Shown here piece by piece: positions 16,576-24,676 of a stretch of 64,000 bases of DNA. Origin of the DNA: Bacteroidales bacterium (lineage in GTDB: Bacteria; Bacteroidota; Bacteroidia; Bacteroidales; UBA932); NCBI GenBank assembly GCA_021371955.1, contig JAJFVD010000003.1:248001-312000 (forward strand). The letters are read 5' to 3'. A model generated the notes under the pieces. The model had not been told where the DNA came from and did no database searches. It saw nothing but the letters and a program-made list of their open reading frames with translations. Position 1 is the stretch's first letter. The number at the start of each line of letters is the position of its first letter. The position numbers were made by a program, and so were the translations under genes.

Positions 16576-18954
16576 TTACGGTTTTAAAAGAGTTGTTACC
16601 ATTAATGCAATTGATGCTGCAGAAGTAGATAATCCCATAATCTCTGCAAGGGATGTGCCTTTTCTTTCCGGTTTGAGAGGGACGATAATTTCACATCCGG
16701 GTTCGATATGCGATGTGAGCCCTTTTGATACTTTGCCGTTCATATAAACAACATATACCTTGCTTTTGGAACCCCTAAAAGCCAGTCCGCCGGCATTCCT
16801 TATGTAATTTCCAATTTTCATTCCCTTAGCATAAGTTACTGCATTAGGATACATTACTGCTCCTGAAATTTTAACTGTTCCGTTATATGTTGGGATGTCA
16901 ATAACGTCACCTTCACGCAGAACAATATCTTCGTCTCCACCCGGATTTTCCATAGCTTTTGTCAGGTCAATTCCAACAAAATATGTTTCGCCAAGATCGA
17001 GACTATCTATTCTAATTGTGTCTTTTGTATTGGTTCGCGCAAGTTTTAATGTGGCCTCAACGCGTGCTCTTTCGTCTGAATTCATAACTCTTGTGAGTCT
17101 TGCTCCATGGATGTATGCCGATGATGTAACACCGCCTGCTCTTTGAATAATTGAAGATATCCTTTCGTCTCTTTTGGTTTTTGGATATATTCCGCCAAAC
17201 AAAATTTCACCTCTGACGGCAACATTTTGTTGTACCTCGTATCCCGGCGAGCGCCTTACCGTTACAATATCGAAAGGTTGTAACTTAAACTCTTTGTCTC
17301 CTGTAATTATGAGACCCTTTTCAAGAGAGAAGCTGAAGATTTCGCTTTGTATTGGAGATTCAGTTGTGCTCATTGGGTTTTTTACTCTTCGAGACACATC
17401 TATGCGGGCTCTTGAGGCCGACTCCAGGAGGCCTCCGCCTCTTAGTATCAGGTCTGAAATTGTTGCATTGTGTGCGTATGCATATCTGTCCGGATTCTTA
17501 ACTTCTCCCTGAAGTGTAACATAAAGTTTATCTCTAAGTTCATTTACAGATGGAACATAAAACCTGTCATTCTTTCTTAAAGTAATATCCTGTGTTTCTC
17601 CGTTAAGCAGTTTAGTAACATTTATTGACTCAACGGAATATGAAAGATCGGGGTTTTCTCTGTATAAAATAGCCCTCGGCAAATATGCGTCACCCATTGG
17701 GCCTTCTGCCATTGATAAGAGCTGTTTAAGAGTTTTAAGGTTATTGTCAATTGCGTAAACTCCGGGACGATAAACTGCTCCTGAAATCTCAATTTTATTT
17801 TCGTATTTATCCAGAATTGCTCCTATTTTTACAGTATCCCCGTCCATAATTTTGAATGAACTATATTCACTTGCCTCTACGGTGTATACTTTTAATTCGC
17901 TTACCCCTTTACGCTTTATCAGGAGATTTTTTTTATAGGCTTCGCCTTTAAAACCGCCCGCAAAATCAAGAAGTGTCGCAACGCTCTCTCCGTCTCGCAT
18001 TTCGTAATGCATTGGTCTTCTCACCTCACCTTTTACCACTACCATATTCCGGTATGGTTCCACTTTAACCAAATCGCCCTCTCTCAGGGAAATTTCCCCG
18101 CTTGTGTCGCCTTTTAGCAAGTATCCGTAGACATCTACCTGAGCAATCATTTTGCCGCCACGGAAAACTTTAATGTCTCGAAGGCTTCCTATTTCGTTTA
18201 TCCCTCCTGCAGAATAGAGTGCATGAAAAACAGTGGCAAACGATGATAAAGCATAAGTACCTGGAACGGCCACTTCTCCCATGACATTTACTTGAATAGT
18301 CTTTGTTTTTCCAAGTGAAACGCCTATGAAAGTGCCGGGTTGGGCAGATGCCAGGTCGGAGTAGATTCTGCTGAATGCCTTTTTAATTCTTGATTTTGCT
18401 TCGCGAATCTGTAGGCCGCTAAGGTGTATCGGGCCGATGTTAGGAACTACAATGTTCCCGTCGGGAGATATTTTTTGGGTAAAATTAAGTTCCGAGTTGC
18501 CCCAAATATCTATCAATACCTCATCTCCTGAGCCTAGCAGATAGCTTTCAGGCGTAGGCAGATTCATATTTGGCTGGAAAGTAAGATTCTCGTTTGAGAA
18601 AATGCTTTTTCCAAATATGCTGTCTTTTTTTGCTTTTGAAACTTTTACAATATCATCCCATTTTGTGGGATCAGGGAAATTAAGATTAGTCTCTCTCTCT
18701 CTGTCTTCGCCTGTTGTAGTTTGAGCCCCCTGTACGCCTTTACTTTGAGCGTCGTATGTCTTTTTTATCCGCTCTAATTGCTCTTTGGTGACCCCTTTGC
18801 CTGCGAGCTCCATCAGCACTTGTTCCTGAGTTTTGCCCGAGGTACTGTACTTTTTGAGCTCGTCAATGACCTGTTGGTCGCTCAATTGCGCAAAAGCGGC
18901 TGATGTTATTAACACAGCAGCCGCAATAGTGAATAGTCTTTTTGCAAAGTTCAT
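16576..18954 (-). CDS. wza: SLBB-domain polysaccharide export outer-membrane protein (Wza-like)
   Basis: A 792-residue exported protein with a signal peptide (MNFAKRLFTIAAAVLITSAAFAQ). An N-terminal helical stretch is followed by the Poly_export domain (YLLGSGDEVLIDIWG at about residue 139, then SPDGNIVVPNIGPIHLSG). A series of about six SLBB repeats follows, for example NVMGEVAVPGTYALSSF, VKGEVRRPMHYEMRDG and ISGAVYRPGVYAIDNN. It ends in a hydrophobic segment (SAASIALMVTTLL). It is predicted to form the periplasm-spanning outer-membrane channel for polymer export. It is longer than E. coli Wza, as usual in Bacteroidota. Confidence 0.92.
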   Translation of the reverse strand: MNFAKRLFTIAAAVLITSAAFAQLSDQQVIDELKKYSTSGKTQEQVLMELAGKGVTKEQLERIKKTYDAQSKGVQGAQTTTGEDRERETNLNFPDPTKWDDIVKVSKAKKDSIFGKSIFSNENLTFQPNMNLPTPESYLLGSGDEVLIDIWGNSELNFTQKISPDGNIVVPNIGPIHLSGLQIREAKSRIKKAFSRIYSDLASAQPGTFIGVSLGKTKTIQVNVMGEVAVPGTYALSSFATVFHALYSAGGINEIGSLRDIKVFRGGKMIAQVDVYGYLLKGDTSGEISLREGDLVKVEPYRNMVVVKGEVRRPMHYEMRDGESVATLLDFAGGFKGEAYKKNLLIKRKGVSELKVYTVEASEYSSFKIMDGDTVKIGAILDKYENKIEISGAVYRPGVYAIDNNLKTLKQLLSMAEGPMGDAYLPRAILYRENPDLSYSVESINVTKLLNGETQDITLRKNDRFYVPSVNELRDKLYVTLQGEVKNPDRYAYAHNATISDLILRGGGLLESASRARIDVSRRVKNPMSTTESPIQSEIFSFSLEKGLIITGDKEFKLQPFDIVTVRRSPGYEVQQNVAVRGEILFGGIYPKTKRDERISSIIQRAGGVTSSAYIHGARLTRVMNSDERARVEATLKLARTNTKDTIRIDSLDLGETYFVGIDLTKAMENPGGDEDIVLREGDVIDIPTYNGTVKISGAVMYPNAVTYAKGMKIGNYIRNAGGLAFRGSKSKVYVVYMNGKVSKGLTSHIEPGCEIIVPLKPERKGTSLAEIMGLSTSAASIALMVTTLLKP

Positions 18955-18971
18955 ATATTCAATATAAAATA

Positions 18972-20939
18972 TTAATTATCATTTTCATGGTCTAACTTTT
19001 CGTATTCCGAATTCTGACTCTTGAATTCTGGGATAAGCTTTTTAAGTAACCTAACCACATCGGTGGGATAGACATATTTGTTTGAAACGTATAACATCTC
19101 CTTAATTTCCGGAGCCACAGCATCATAATCGCATTTTTGCACATTTGCAATCATCACTTTTTTGTGATAAGTAGGACGTGTATTTTCTGCAGTGGCAAGT
19201 AACTCTTCGAATAGTTTTTCGCCTGGTCTCAGGCCCGTTTCAACAATCTTTATGTCTTTGTGCGGTATTTTGCCGGAAAGGCGAATCATTTTCTCAGCAA
19301 GATCGTAAATCTTTACAGCCTCGCCCATATCAAAGATATATATCTCCCCGCCGGTACCAGTGCAACCTGCTTCTAACACAAGGCTGCAAGCTTCCGGTAT
19401 TGTCATGAAATACCTTGTGATATCTCTATGGGTAACAGTAACGGGCCCGCCTGTCTCAATTTGTCTTTTGAAGAGCGGAACAACCGAACCATTGGACCCA
19501 AGGACATTTCCAAACCTTGTTGTTACAAACTCAGTAGGATTCTCTTTATTATTTTCTTTTTGTTTTAGAGCAAGCGATTGGATATACATTTCTGCTGCTC
19601 TCTTGGTCGCTCCCATTACATTGGTCGGATTTACAGCTTTGTCGGTTGAAACCATAACAAATCTTTTTACCCCATACTCAACGCTTAGGTCTGCTACAAT
19701 TTTTGTTCCGCCTACATTTGTTACAACTGCCGTTGACGGGTGGAACTCCATCATAGGGACATGTTTATAAGCGGCAGCATGGAACACCATGCTTGGGCGT
19801 GCAATTTCGAATATCTGCCTCATTTTTACCGGATTGGTAACATTGGCAATTATTGGTTTAATAGAAAACTTAATACCTGCCCCGGCGAGTTCGAGCCAGA
19901 GGTCGTTGAGCGGAGTCTCGGCCTGATCTACCAGAATGAGCTCTTTGCAATTAAATTGAGTAATTTGCCTTGCCATTTCGCTGCCGATAGAACCTGCTGC
20001 CCCTGTTATAAGAATTGTCTGCCCGTCAAACTGGTCCTCAATCTTTTCCCTGTTCATGACAATGGCATTGCGGCCAAGAAGATCTTCAATCTTAATCTTG
20101 TTAATCAGGGGAGGGTTGGATCCGTCATTTTCGTTATACTTAGTAAACATTGAGACCATGAGCAATTCCAATCCCTCTACAATGCATCTGTCATAAAACT
20201 CTTTAGGCATAGCATCTAACTGTGCCTTGTATAGAAGCAGTGTTTGTACATTAAAGTCGGCCATGTGCTTTGAAAGCCCTTTTGCCGAAGAAAGAATAGG
20301 CATACCATTTACCACCTTACCCACCTGATTGCTTTTAAATGCTATGAATGCAACCGGAAGATACGGGCTTGTCCTGTCTGAGCTGAGATAGTTTGCAAGC
20401 AGTAAGGAGTCATAATCGGAGCCTAAAATGAAAGCTCTGATTTTATTGTTGTTGTTTGTATTGGCATTGTGTTCGAACGTCTCAAAAAAGCTTCTGACTG
20501 TAAACCGGAAAATGAATTGTCCGGCGATTACCATCATTCCCAATACAATAGGGAACCAGAAATTAAATTCTACATCGTGGTCTCCCTCTATTGTTGTATA
20601 TGTACATAACAATGCCACTCCCAGATATACGATAGTAGCAGCAATTGTTGCGTTGCTGAGTTTTTTGAGGTCTACCATCGTGGAAAAGCGGACAACTCCA
20701 TGGTATGTTCTGAACGCCATAGATGTCAATGAAAAAACGGAAATTGCAAGTAGAAATTTAAAAGCGAAATGTTCTGCCGGGGCGGCTGCGATGTTGTCCC
20801 GGAACAGCCAGAGAGATATAAATGAAAGAGCAACGATTATCTCGTCGAAAAGAAAGATTGTCCACCGTGGCATATAGTTGCGCATTATCTTCCACAGATA
20901 GCGCTCGCCCTCGGTGATGATGCCAAATATTTTTCCCAT
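18972..20939 (-). CDS. Membrane UDP-GlcNAc 4,6-dehydratase-like protein (CapD/WbpM type)
   Basis: A 655-residue protein with four N-terminal membrane helices, a CoA-binding-like domain (about 160-260) and a C-terminal extended SDR. It has ILITGAAGSIGSEMARQI, VFHAAAYKHVPMMEFHP and VSTDKAVNPTNVMGATKRAA. The active-site triad is Ser-Met-Lys (M in VMGATK), the long-form WbpM pattern rather than the Ser-Tyr-Lys of soluble FlaA1/PseB. It is predicted to make UDP-2-acetamido-2,6-dideoxy-xylo-4-hexulose. The ATG at 20939 is used. An in-frame ATG at 20984 lies inside the leader hairpin and would add 15 unrelated residues. It is the first gene of the operon. Confidence 0.9.
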   Translation of the reverse strand: MGKIFGIITEGERYLWKIMRNYMPRWTIFLFDEIIVALSFISLWLFRDNIAAAPAEHFAFKFLLAISVFSLTSMAFRTYHGVVRFSTMVDLKKLSNATIAATIVYLGVALLCTYTTIEGDHDVEFNFWFPIVLGMMVIAGQFIFRFTVRSFFETFEHNANTNNNNKIRAFILGSDYDSLLLANYLSSDRTSPYLPVAFIAFKSNQVGKVVNGMPILSSAKGLSKHMADFNVQTLLLYKAQLDAMPKEFYDRCIVEGLELLMVSMFTKYNENDGSNPPLINKIKIEDLLGRNAIVMNREKIEDQFDGQTILITGAAGSIGSEMARQITQFNCKELILVDQAETPLNDLWLELAGAGIKFSIKPIIANVTNPVKMRQIFEIARPSMVFHAAAYKHVPMMEFHPSTAVVTNVGGTKIVADLSVEYGVKRFVMVSTDKAVNPTNVMGATKRAAEMYIQSLALKQKENNKENPTEFVTTRFGNVLGSNGSVVPLFKRQIETGGPVTVTHRDITRYFMTIPEACSLVLEAGCTGTGGEIYIFDMGEAVKIYDLAEKMIRLSGKIPHKDIKIVETGLRPGEKLFEELLATAENTRPTYHKKVMIANVQKCDYDAVAPEIKEMLYVSNKYVYPTDVVRLLKKLIPEFKSQNSEYEKLDHENDN

Positions 20940-20964
20940 AAAGTTTTTCGTAGTGTTCGGACAC

Positions 20965-21010
20965 AAAAAAGTCCGGTGAGTCACATAGGTTATTGTGAAT
21001 CACCACCGGA
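20965..21010 (-). terminator. Leader hairpin with U-tract upstream of polysaccharide operon
   Basis: On the minus strand TCCGGTG (21010-21004) pairs with CACCGGA (20978-20972), and an inner 4-bp GTGA/TCAC stem closes a 10-base loop after a small internal loop. A C and then six Ts follow at 20970-20965. This is an intrinsic-terminator shape between the predicted transcription start (about 21015) and the first gene at 20939. No gene upstream is transcribed in this direction, because the neighbour is divergent. It therefore looks like an attenuator rather than an end-of-gene terminator. Function is inferred. Confidence 0.65.
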
Positions 21011-21020
21011 TTATATCCTA

Positions 21021-21052
21021 CAAATATATATAAAAATACTACTAAATGCCAA
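21021..21052 (-). promoter_or_regulatory. Bacteroidota-type promoter of the polysaccharide operon
   Basis: Minus strand: TTG at 21052-21050, 21 bases, then TATATTTG at 21028-21021. This matches the phylum pattern TTTG/TTG ... TAnnTTTG. The predicted start is about 21015, just before the leader hairpin. A second TATATTTG on the plus strand at 21073-21080 may serve the divergent phosphoesterase gene, but no good upstream element was seen for it. Confidence 0.6.
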
Positions 21053-21125
21053 GTTTAATTAGGCCAATTGCATATATTTGCGATGGTTTATTATAGGAAA
21101 TTTATATACCCTTTATATACATGAT

Positions 21126-23126
21126 ATGAAAAAGCTTAATGTATTAGTGATTTTAATTTACACTCTACTGTTTGTTGGTGGAAATGAGATGTTTGGGGTC
21201 TGCGGAAATTACGGAGCCGTTGGTGCGACCGGAGCGAGCGCCTCATTTTCTAAATTTGCGATTAGCGCTTCGGCTCAGGACTCTATAATAAAGTTTGCCT
21301 TTCTTACCGATCTTCACATTTCTGATGTGCCTGCCAATGCGGAAGATCTTGAAAAATCAGTTGCCGATATTAACAGCATGTCTGATATTAAATTTGTTAT
21401 TTTTGGAGGAGACATAACTGAATTCGGTTCCGATGAGGAGATTGCACATGCATACTCGATTATATCCAAACTTAGAATCCCATGGTATATTGTTGCAGGA
21501 AATCACGATTCAAAATGGAGTGAAAGCGGTTGCAACACATTTGCAAAGGTGTTTGGCTATGAACATTTTGATTTCGAGGCCGGCGGAATCCGCTTTATCG
21601 GTTGCAATTCAGGTCCTAATATGCGGATGGCTCCTGCTTTAGTCCCGCGTGATGCTGTATTATGGCTTGATTCTCTTACAAAAGTGATTCCGCCTTCGCA
21701 GCCGGTAATCTTTATAAACCACTACCCATTGGACGATGCAATGCTCAACTATAAAACAATCTTGGAATATCTTGCAAGAACAAACACTCAGGTTGCGATA
21801 TGTGGTCACGGTCATAACGACCGCGTCATGAAATATGCCTCACTTTTCTCTCCTTTGCGTGGCGTCATGGGCCGTTCAAACCTTCGTGCCGGCAAGGGTG
21901 GAGCCGGTTACAATATTATTACGGTTAACACAGTACTGGGAGCCATCACCTTTCAGGAAAGAATTTCCGGGGGCATAACCAAGGATGCCTGGCATTCGAT
22001 TAAAATGATAAAACCAAAATCGAATTCAAGAACCTCTTCTCTTATGACCGATAATGCATCACCAGCTAATGAACAACAGAAATCGATCCTTAAAACAAAA
22101 GTGATTTTTGAATGGCAGGACGATTCAGACATAGGGTCTGCTGCAGTCATGGACGAAAATGGCCGAATATATCTGGCAAATACAAAAGGTGTTGTAAAGG
22201 CATTCTCTGCTAAATCCGGAACGCCTTCAAAAACAAAGAAATCAAATATTTCTCCTCTCTGGCAATTTGCAACAAGCGGAAAGATTTTTTCAACCCCGGC
22301 TATATCCGGAGGCAACCTTGTTGTTGGTTCTTCTGATTCATTTATATATTGTATAAATGCAAAAAACGGAAACTTAATCTGGAAGGTAAAAGCCGGCAAA
22401 TCTGTTCTTGCATCCCCAACAATCTTTAAGGGTCGTGTTTATATTGGAGCCTCCGACGGGATATTCCGTGCCATAGATCTCAAAAGCGGAAACTTAGTAT
22501 GGGAGTACAAAAATATTAAGGGATTTGTTGAAGCAAAGGCTTATGTAGATGATAAAGGAGTATATATTGGCAGTTGGGGTTCAACTCTTTATGCTCTTAA
22601 CCCGGATAATGGATCTCTTTTGTGGAGCTGGACAAACAACAAGGGCAGGGGGCTCTCTCCTGCAGCAGTATGGCCGGTTAAAGCAAATGGGAAAATCTTT
22701 ATAGTTACTCCTGAAAGAATGACACATGCACTTGATGCAACAACAGGGCATGAACTTTGGCGGGCCAGAGGCGGGCGCGAATCTGTAGGCCTCTCACCGG
22801 ATGCTTCTGTTGTTTATGTTAAGACTATGCAGGATACCGTCTTTGCATACAGCACTGTGACCTTCAAGGACGGCAAGCCTGACAGATTATGGGCATCACA
22901 TACCGGTTTCGGATATGAAATTGCTCCGTCACCAATTACATCTGCCTATGGTTTTGTATTTGTTCCAACCGATAAGGGTAACATTTTTGTTCTGAATGAA
23001 AAAGACGGCTCTGTGTACGGAATCATCCCATTCTCCGGTGCTCTCATAAACTATGTCCAACCGGCAGGTAACCGCCGTATTCTGGTAAGTTCAATGGATG
23101 GGAAAGTAGCATTGCTGGAACTTTAA
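21126..23126 (+). CDS. Secreted metallophosphoesterase with PQQ-type beta-propeller
   Basis: A 666-residue exported protein with a signal peptide (MKKLNVLVILIYTLLFVGG). The first ~270 residues are a calcineurin-like phosphoesterase with all metal motifs visible: TDLHIS, FGGDITE, AGNHDS, INHYP and GHGHN. The rest is a PQQ-like beta-propeller made of repeated blades such as GSSDSFIYCINAKNGNLIWK, IGASDGIFRAIDLKSGNLVW and IGSWGSTLYALNPDNGSLLW. The periplasmic or surface substrate is unknown; the propeller probably binds a partner. The ATG at 21126 is preferred over 21078, whose extra residues precede the signal peptide. It is divergent from the polysaccharide operon. Confidence 0.88.
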   Translation: MKKLNVLVILIYTLLFVGGNEMFGVCGNYGAVGATGASASFSKFAISASAQDSIIKFAFLTDLHISDVPANAEDLEKSVADINSMSDIKFVIFGGDITEFGSDEEIAHAYSIISKLRIPWYIVAGNHDSKWSESGCNTFAKVFGYEHFDFEAGGIRFIGCNSGPNMRMAPALVPRDAVLWLDSLTKVIPPSQPVIFINHYPLDDAMLNYKTILEYLARTNTQVAICGHGHNDRVMKYASLFSPLRGVMGRSNLRAGKGGAGYNIITVNTVLGAITFQERISGGITKDAWHSIKMIKPKSNSRTSSLMTDNASPANEQQKSILKTKVIFEWQDDSDIGSAAVMDENGRIYLANTKGVVKAFSAKSGTPSKTKKSNISPLWQFATSGKIFSTPAISGGNLVVGSSDSFIYCINAKNGNLIWKVKAGKSVLASPTIFKGRVYIGASDGIFRAIDLKSGNLVWEYKNIKGFVEAKAYVDDKGVYIGSWGSTLYALNPDNGSLLWSWTNNKGRGLSPAAVWPVKANGKIFIVTPERMTHALDATTGHELWRARGGRESVGLSPDASVVYVKTMQDTVFAYSTVTFKDGKPDRLWASHTGFGYEIAPSPITSAYGFVFVPTDKGNIFVLNEKDGSVYGIIPFSGALINYVQPAGNRRILVSSMDGKVALLEL

Positions 23127-23176
23127 GAGCCGGTCGTGGTGCGACATTATTCTTGGCCAGGCATATTGCTCATTAC

Positions 23177-23233
23177 CAATTACTTGCTAAAAAGGATAAC
23201 ATATTAGATGTTATCCTTTTTAGCAAGTAATTG
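23177..23233. terminator. Bidirectional terminator (26-bp perfect inverted repeat)
   Basis: The arms 23177-23202 and 23208-23233 are perfect inverted complements around the 5-base loop ATTAG. The core CTAAAAAGGAT / ATCCTTTTTAG places a T run on either strand. It lies between convergent genes ending at 23126 and 23264, so it can serve both. A second copy of the same core is at 58077-58117. Confidence 0.85.
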
Positions 23234-23263
23234 AGATAGTGACATTCAGGCCAGTGTAGTGAG

Positions 23264-24061
23264 TCAGTACTCGATTCTCTCAATTATTTCAATTGGTTTT
23301 GAAAATGGAAAAATCATTGCTTCCGGCAATACTCCGCTCCACGGCTTCCCTTCCGGAGATCTTGGCTGCAGGTATATGTCCATCAGTTCTCTCTTTTGAA
23401 CAATTTCGCCATTGATATCCAGGCGATAAAGGTTTTTAAAATTGAGTTTATGGAATTTCCACGGGCGAAAAAAATACCAGGCCCAAACCCAGTATAGCCA
23501 AAGCTCAGGTTTTTTATACGGCTCATTCACCGATGAGTCGCCGGATAGTTCTGAATTTGATTTACTCAATTTTATGACTGCATCTGTCGCAATCTGGCTG
23601 CAGGCAACGTGATCGAAGGGCCAGTGATCAAGAAAATGTGTTGCAAAAATTGAAGATGGATTTATTATGTCTATTAAATGAGCAAGTTTGTTTACAGCTT
23701 CAGCGAATCCCGGTTCTCCTCTTTTAGGAACAAAAGCATCGGGAAGATGCATCCGGTAAAGGTTTCCCGGAGGAATGCCCAGTTTTATTGCTATTTTTTC
23801 AGATAAAGATATGCGTGCTTGTTTGGTTTCTTCCAGACTTGAACTTGCTCCGGAGCACTCTCCGTCTGTCAGAAAAACGATGTTTACTTTACACCCTTCA
23901 CGGAGTTTTTTTACAATAAGCCCTCCTGTTCCAATAATTTCATCGTCGGGATGTGGAGCGATTATAAGAATTGAATCGGACTTGATTGTCGCCTGTTTTG
24001 TTGTGCATTGCAATATCCCGTACACTATTCGTATAAACGATTTTTTTATGAGCGTTTTCAA
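23264..24061 (-). CDS. PIG-L/LmbE family deacetylase
   Basis: A 265-residue protein with the family's zinc-binding motif ILIIAPHPDDEIIGTGG at about residues 30-46, VVFLTDGECSG-like NIVFLTDGECSGASS, and a later DHWPFDH segment giving the third metal ligand. A short hydrophobic N-terminal segment may anchor it. Relatives remove N-acetyl groups from GlcNAc-containing lipids or glycoconjugates. The target here is not known. It precedes no other sugar gene; its upstream neighbour in the same direction is ubiX, 32 bases away. Confidence 0.88.
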   Translation of the reverse strand: MKTLIKKSFIRIVYGILQCTTKQATIKSDSILIIAPHPDDEIIGTGGLIVKKLREGCKVNIVFLTDGECSGASSSLEETKQARISLSEKIAIKLGIPPGNLYRMHLPDAFVPKRGEPGFAEAVNKLAHLIDIINPSSIFATHFLDHWPFDHVACSQIATDAVIKLSKSNSELSGDSSVNEPYKKPELWLYWVWAWYFFRPWKFHKLNFKNLYRLDINGEIVQKRELMDIYLQPRSPEGKPWSGVLPEAMIFPFSKPIEIIERIEY

Positions 24062-24093
24062 TTTGTCGGCAATTAAGGATTTATGAAAAGAAA

Positions 24094-24669
24094 CTATGGC
24101 TTAAGGAAATTGGAACTCGCGCCAAGCCATTTTTTTTCTGCAGGCATTTCTGATATCCGGGCAATATCAAGTATCCGAAGAACAAAATTGTCCACCATTT
24201 CCGGGAGTGTCCCCGGATGCATATAAAAAGAAGGTGATGCCGGTGCAATTATAGCACCTGCTTCTGTAAGCAGGGTCATGTTCCTCAGATGTATGAGCGA
24301 ATAAGGGGTTTCGCGCGGGACTATTATCAGCTTTCTGCGCTCTTTGAGCTGTACATCGGCAATACGTGAGATGAGGTCCTCTGAAGAACCGGATGCTATA
24401 CGTCCAATCGTACCCATCGTGCAGGGGATGATAATGAAAACGCTTGCAGGGTTTGACCCGGAAGCGTTGCGGTTATAATAACTGTTATTGTCAATAAGAT
24501 GAGAGGGGAGCGGTTCTCCTGTTTCGTCTGTATATACCTCTCTGGCTGTGTCAGTAAATATTATATCGAGTTCTATTCCGCCTGTTTGACGAAGCTTTTC
24601 AATGATGTATTTAGCATATATCTGACCTGATGCCCCGGTTACTCCTACTACTACACGCTGTTTTTCCAT
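24094..24669 (-). CDS. ubiX: UbiX-like flavin prenyltransferase
   Basis: A 191-residue flavoprotein of the UbiX/Pad1 family. It starts MEKQRVVVGVTGASGQIYA, with the FMN-binding GASG loop, and has FIIIPCTMGTIGRIASGSSED, LIIVPRETPYSLIHLRNM and the GAIIAPASPSFYMHPGT C-terminal block. It makes prenylated FMN for UbiD-type decarboxylases, probably in quinone synthesis in this phylum. The start at 24669 matches the family; an in-frame ATG at 24759 would overlap the upstream ATPase gene by 83 bases. Confidence 0.92.
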   Translation of the reverse strand: MEKQRVVVGVTGASGQIYAKYIIEKLRQTGGIELDIIFTDTAREVYTDETGEPLPSHLIDNNSYYNRNASGSNPASVFIIIPCTMGTIGRIASGSSEDLISRIADVQLKERRKLIIVPRETPYSLIHLRNMTLLTEAGAIIAPASPSFYMHPGTLPEMVDNFVLRILDIARISEMPAEKKWLGASSNFLKP

Positions 24670-24676
24670 CTGGATA

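Noticed and set aside
18972..20939. Calling the membrane dehydratase PseB
   Set aside because: It has the long membrane architecture and the Ser-Met-Lys triad of WbpM/CapD proteins; PseB is short, soluble and has Ser-Tyr-Lys.
20939..20984. N-terminal 15-residue extension of the dehydratase
   Set aside because: The upstream ATG lies within the leader hairpin, and the added residues do not resemble the family start.
20965..21010. Inverted repeats near the operon promoter as an invertible (phase-variable) promoter
   Set aside because: Both arms (7+4 bp) lie on the same side of the promoter and form one hairpin with a T run. Invertible capsule promoters need longer repeats flanking the promoter on both sides, and none was seen.
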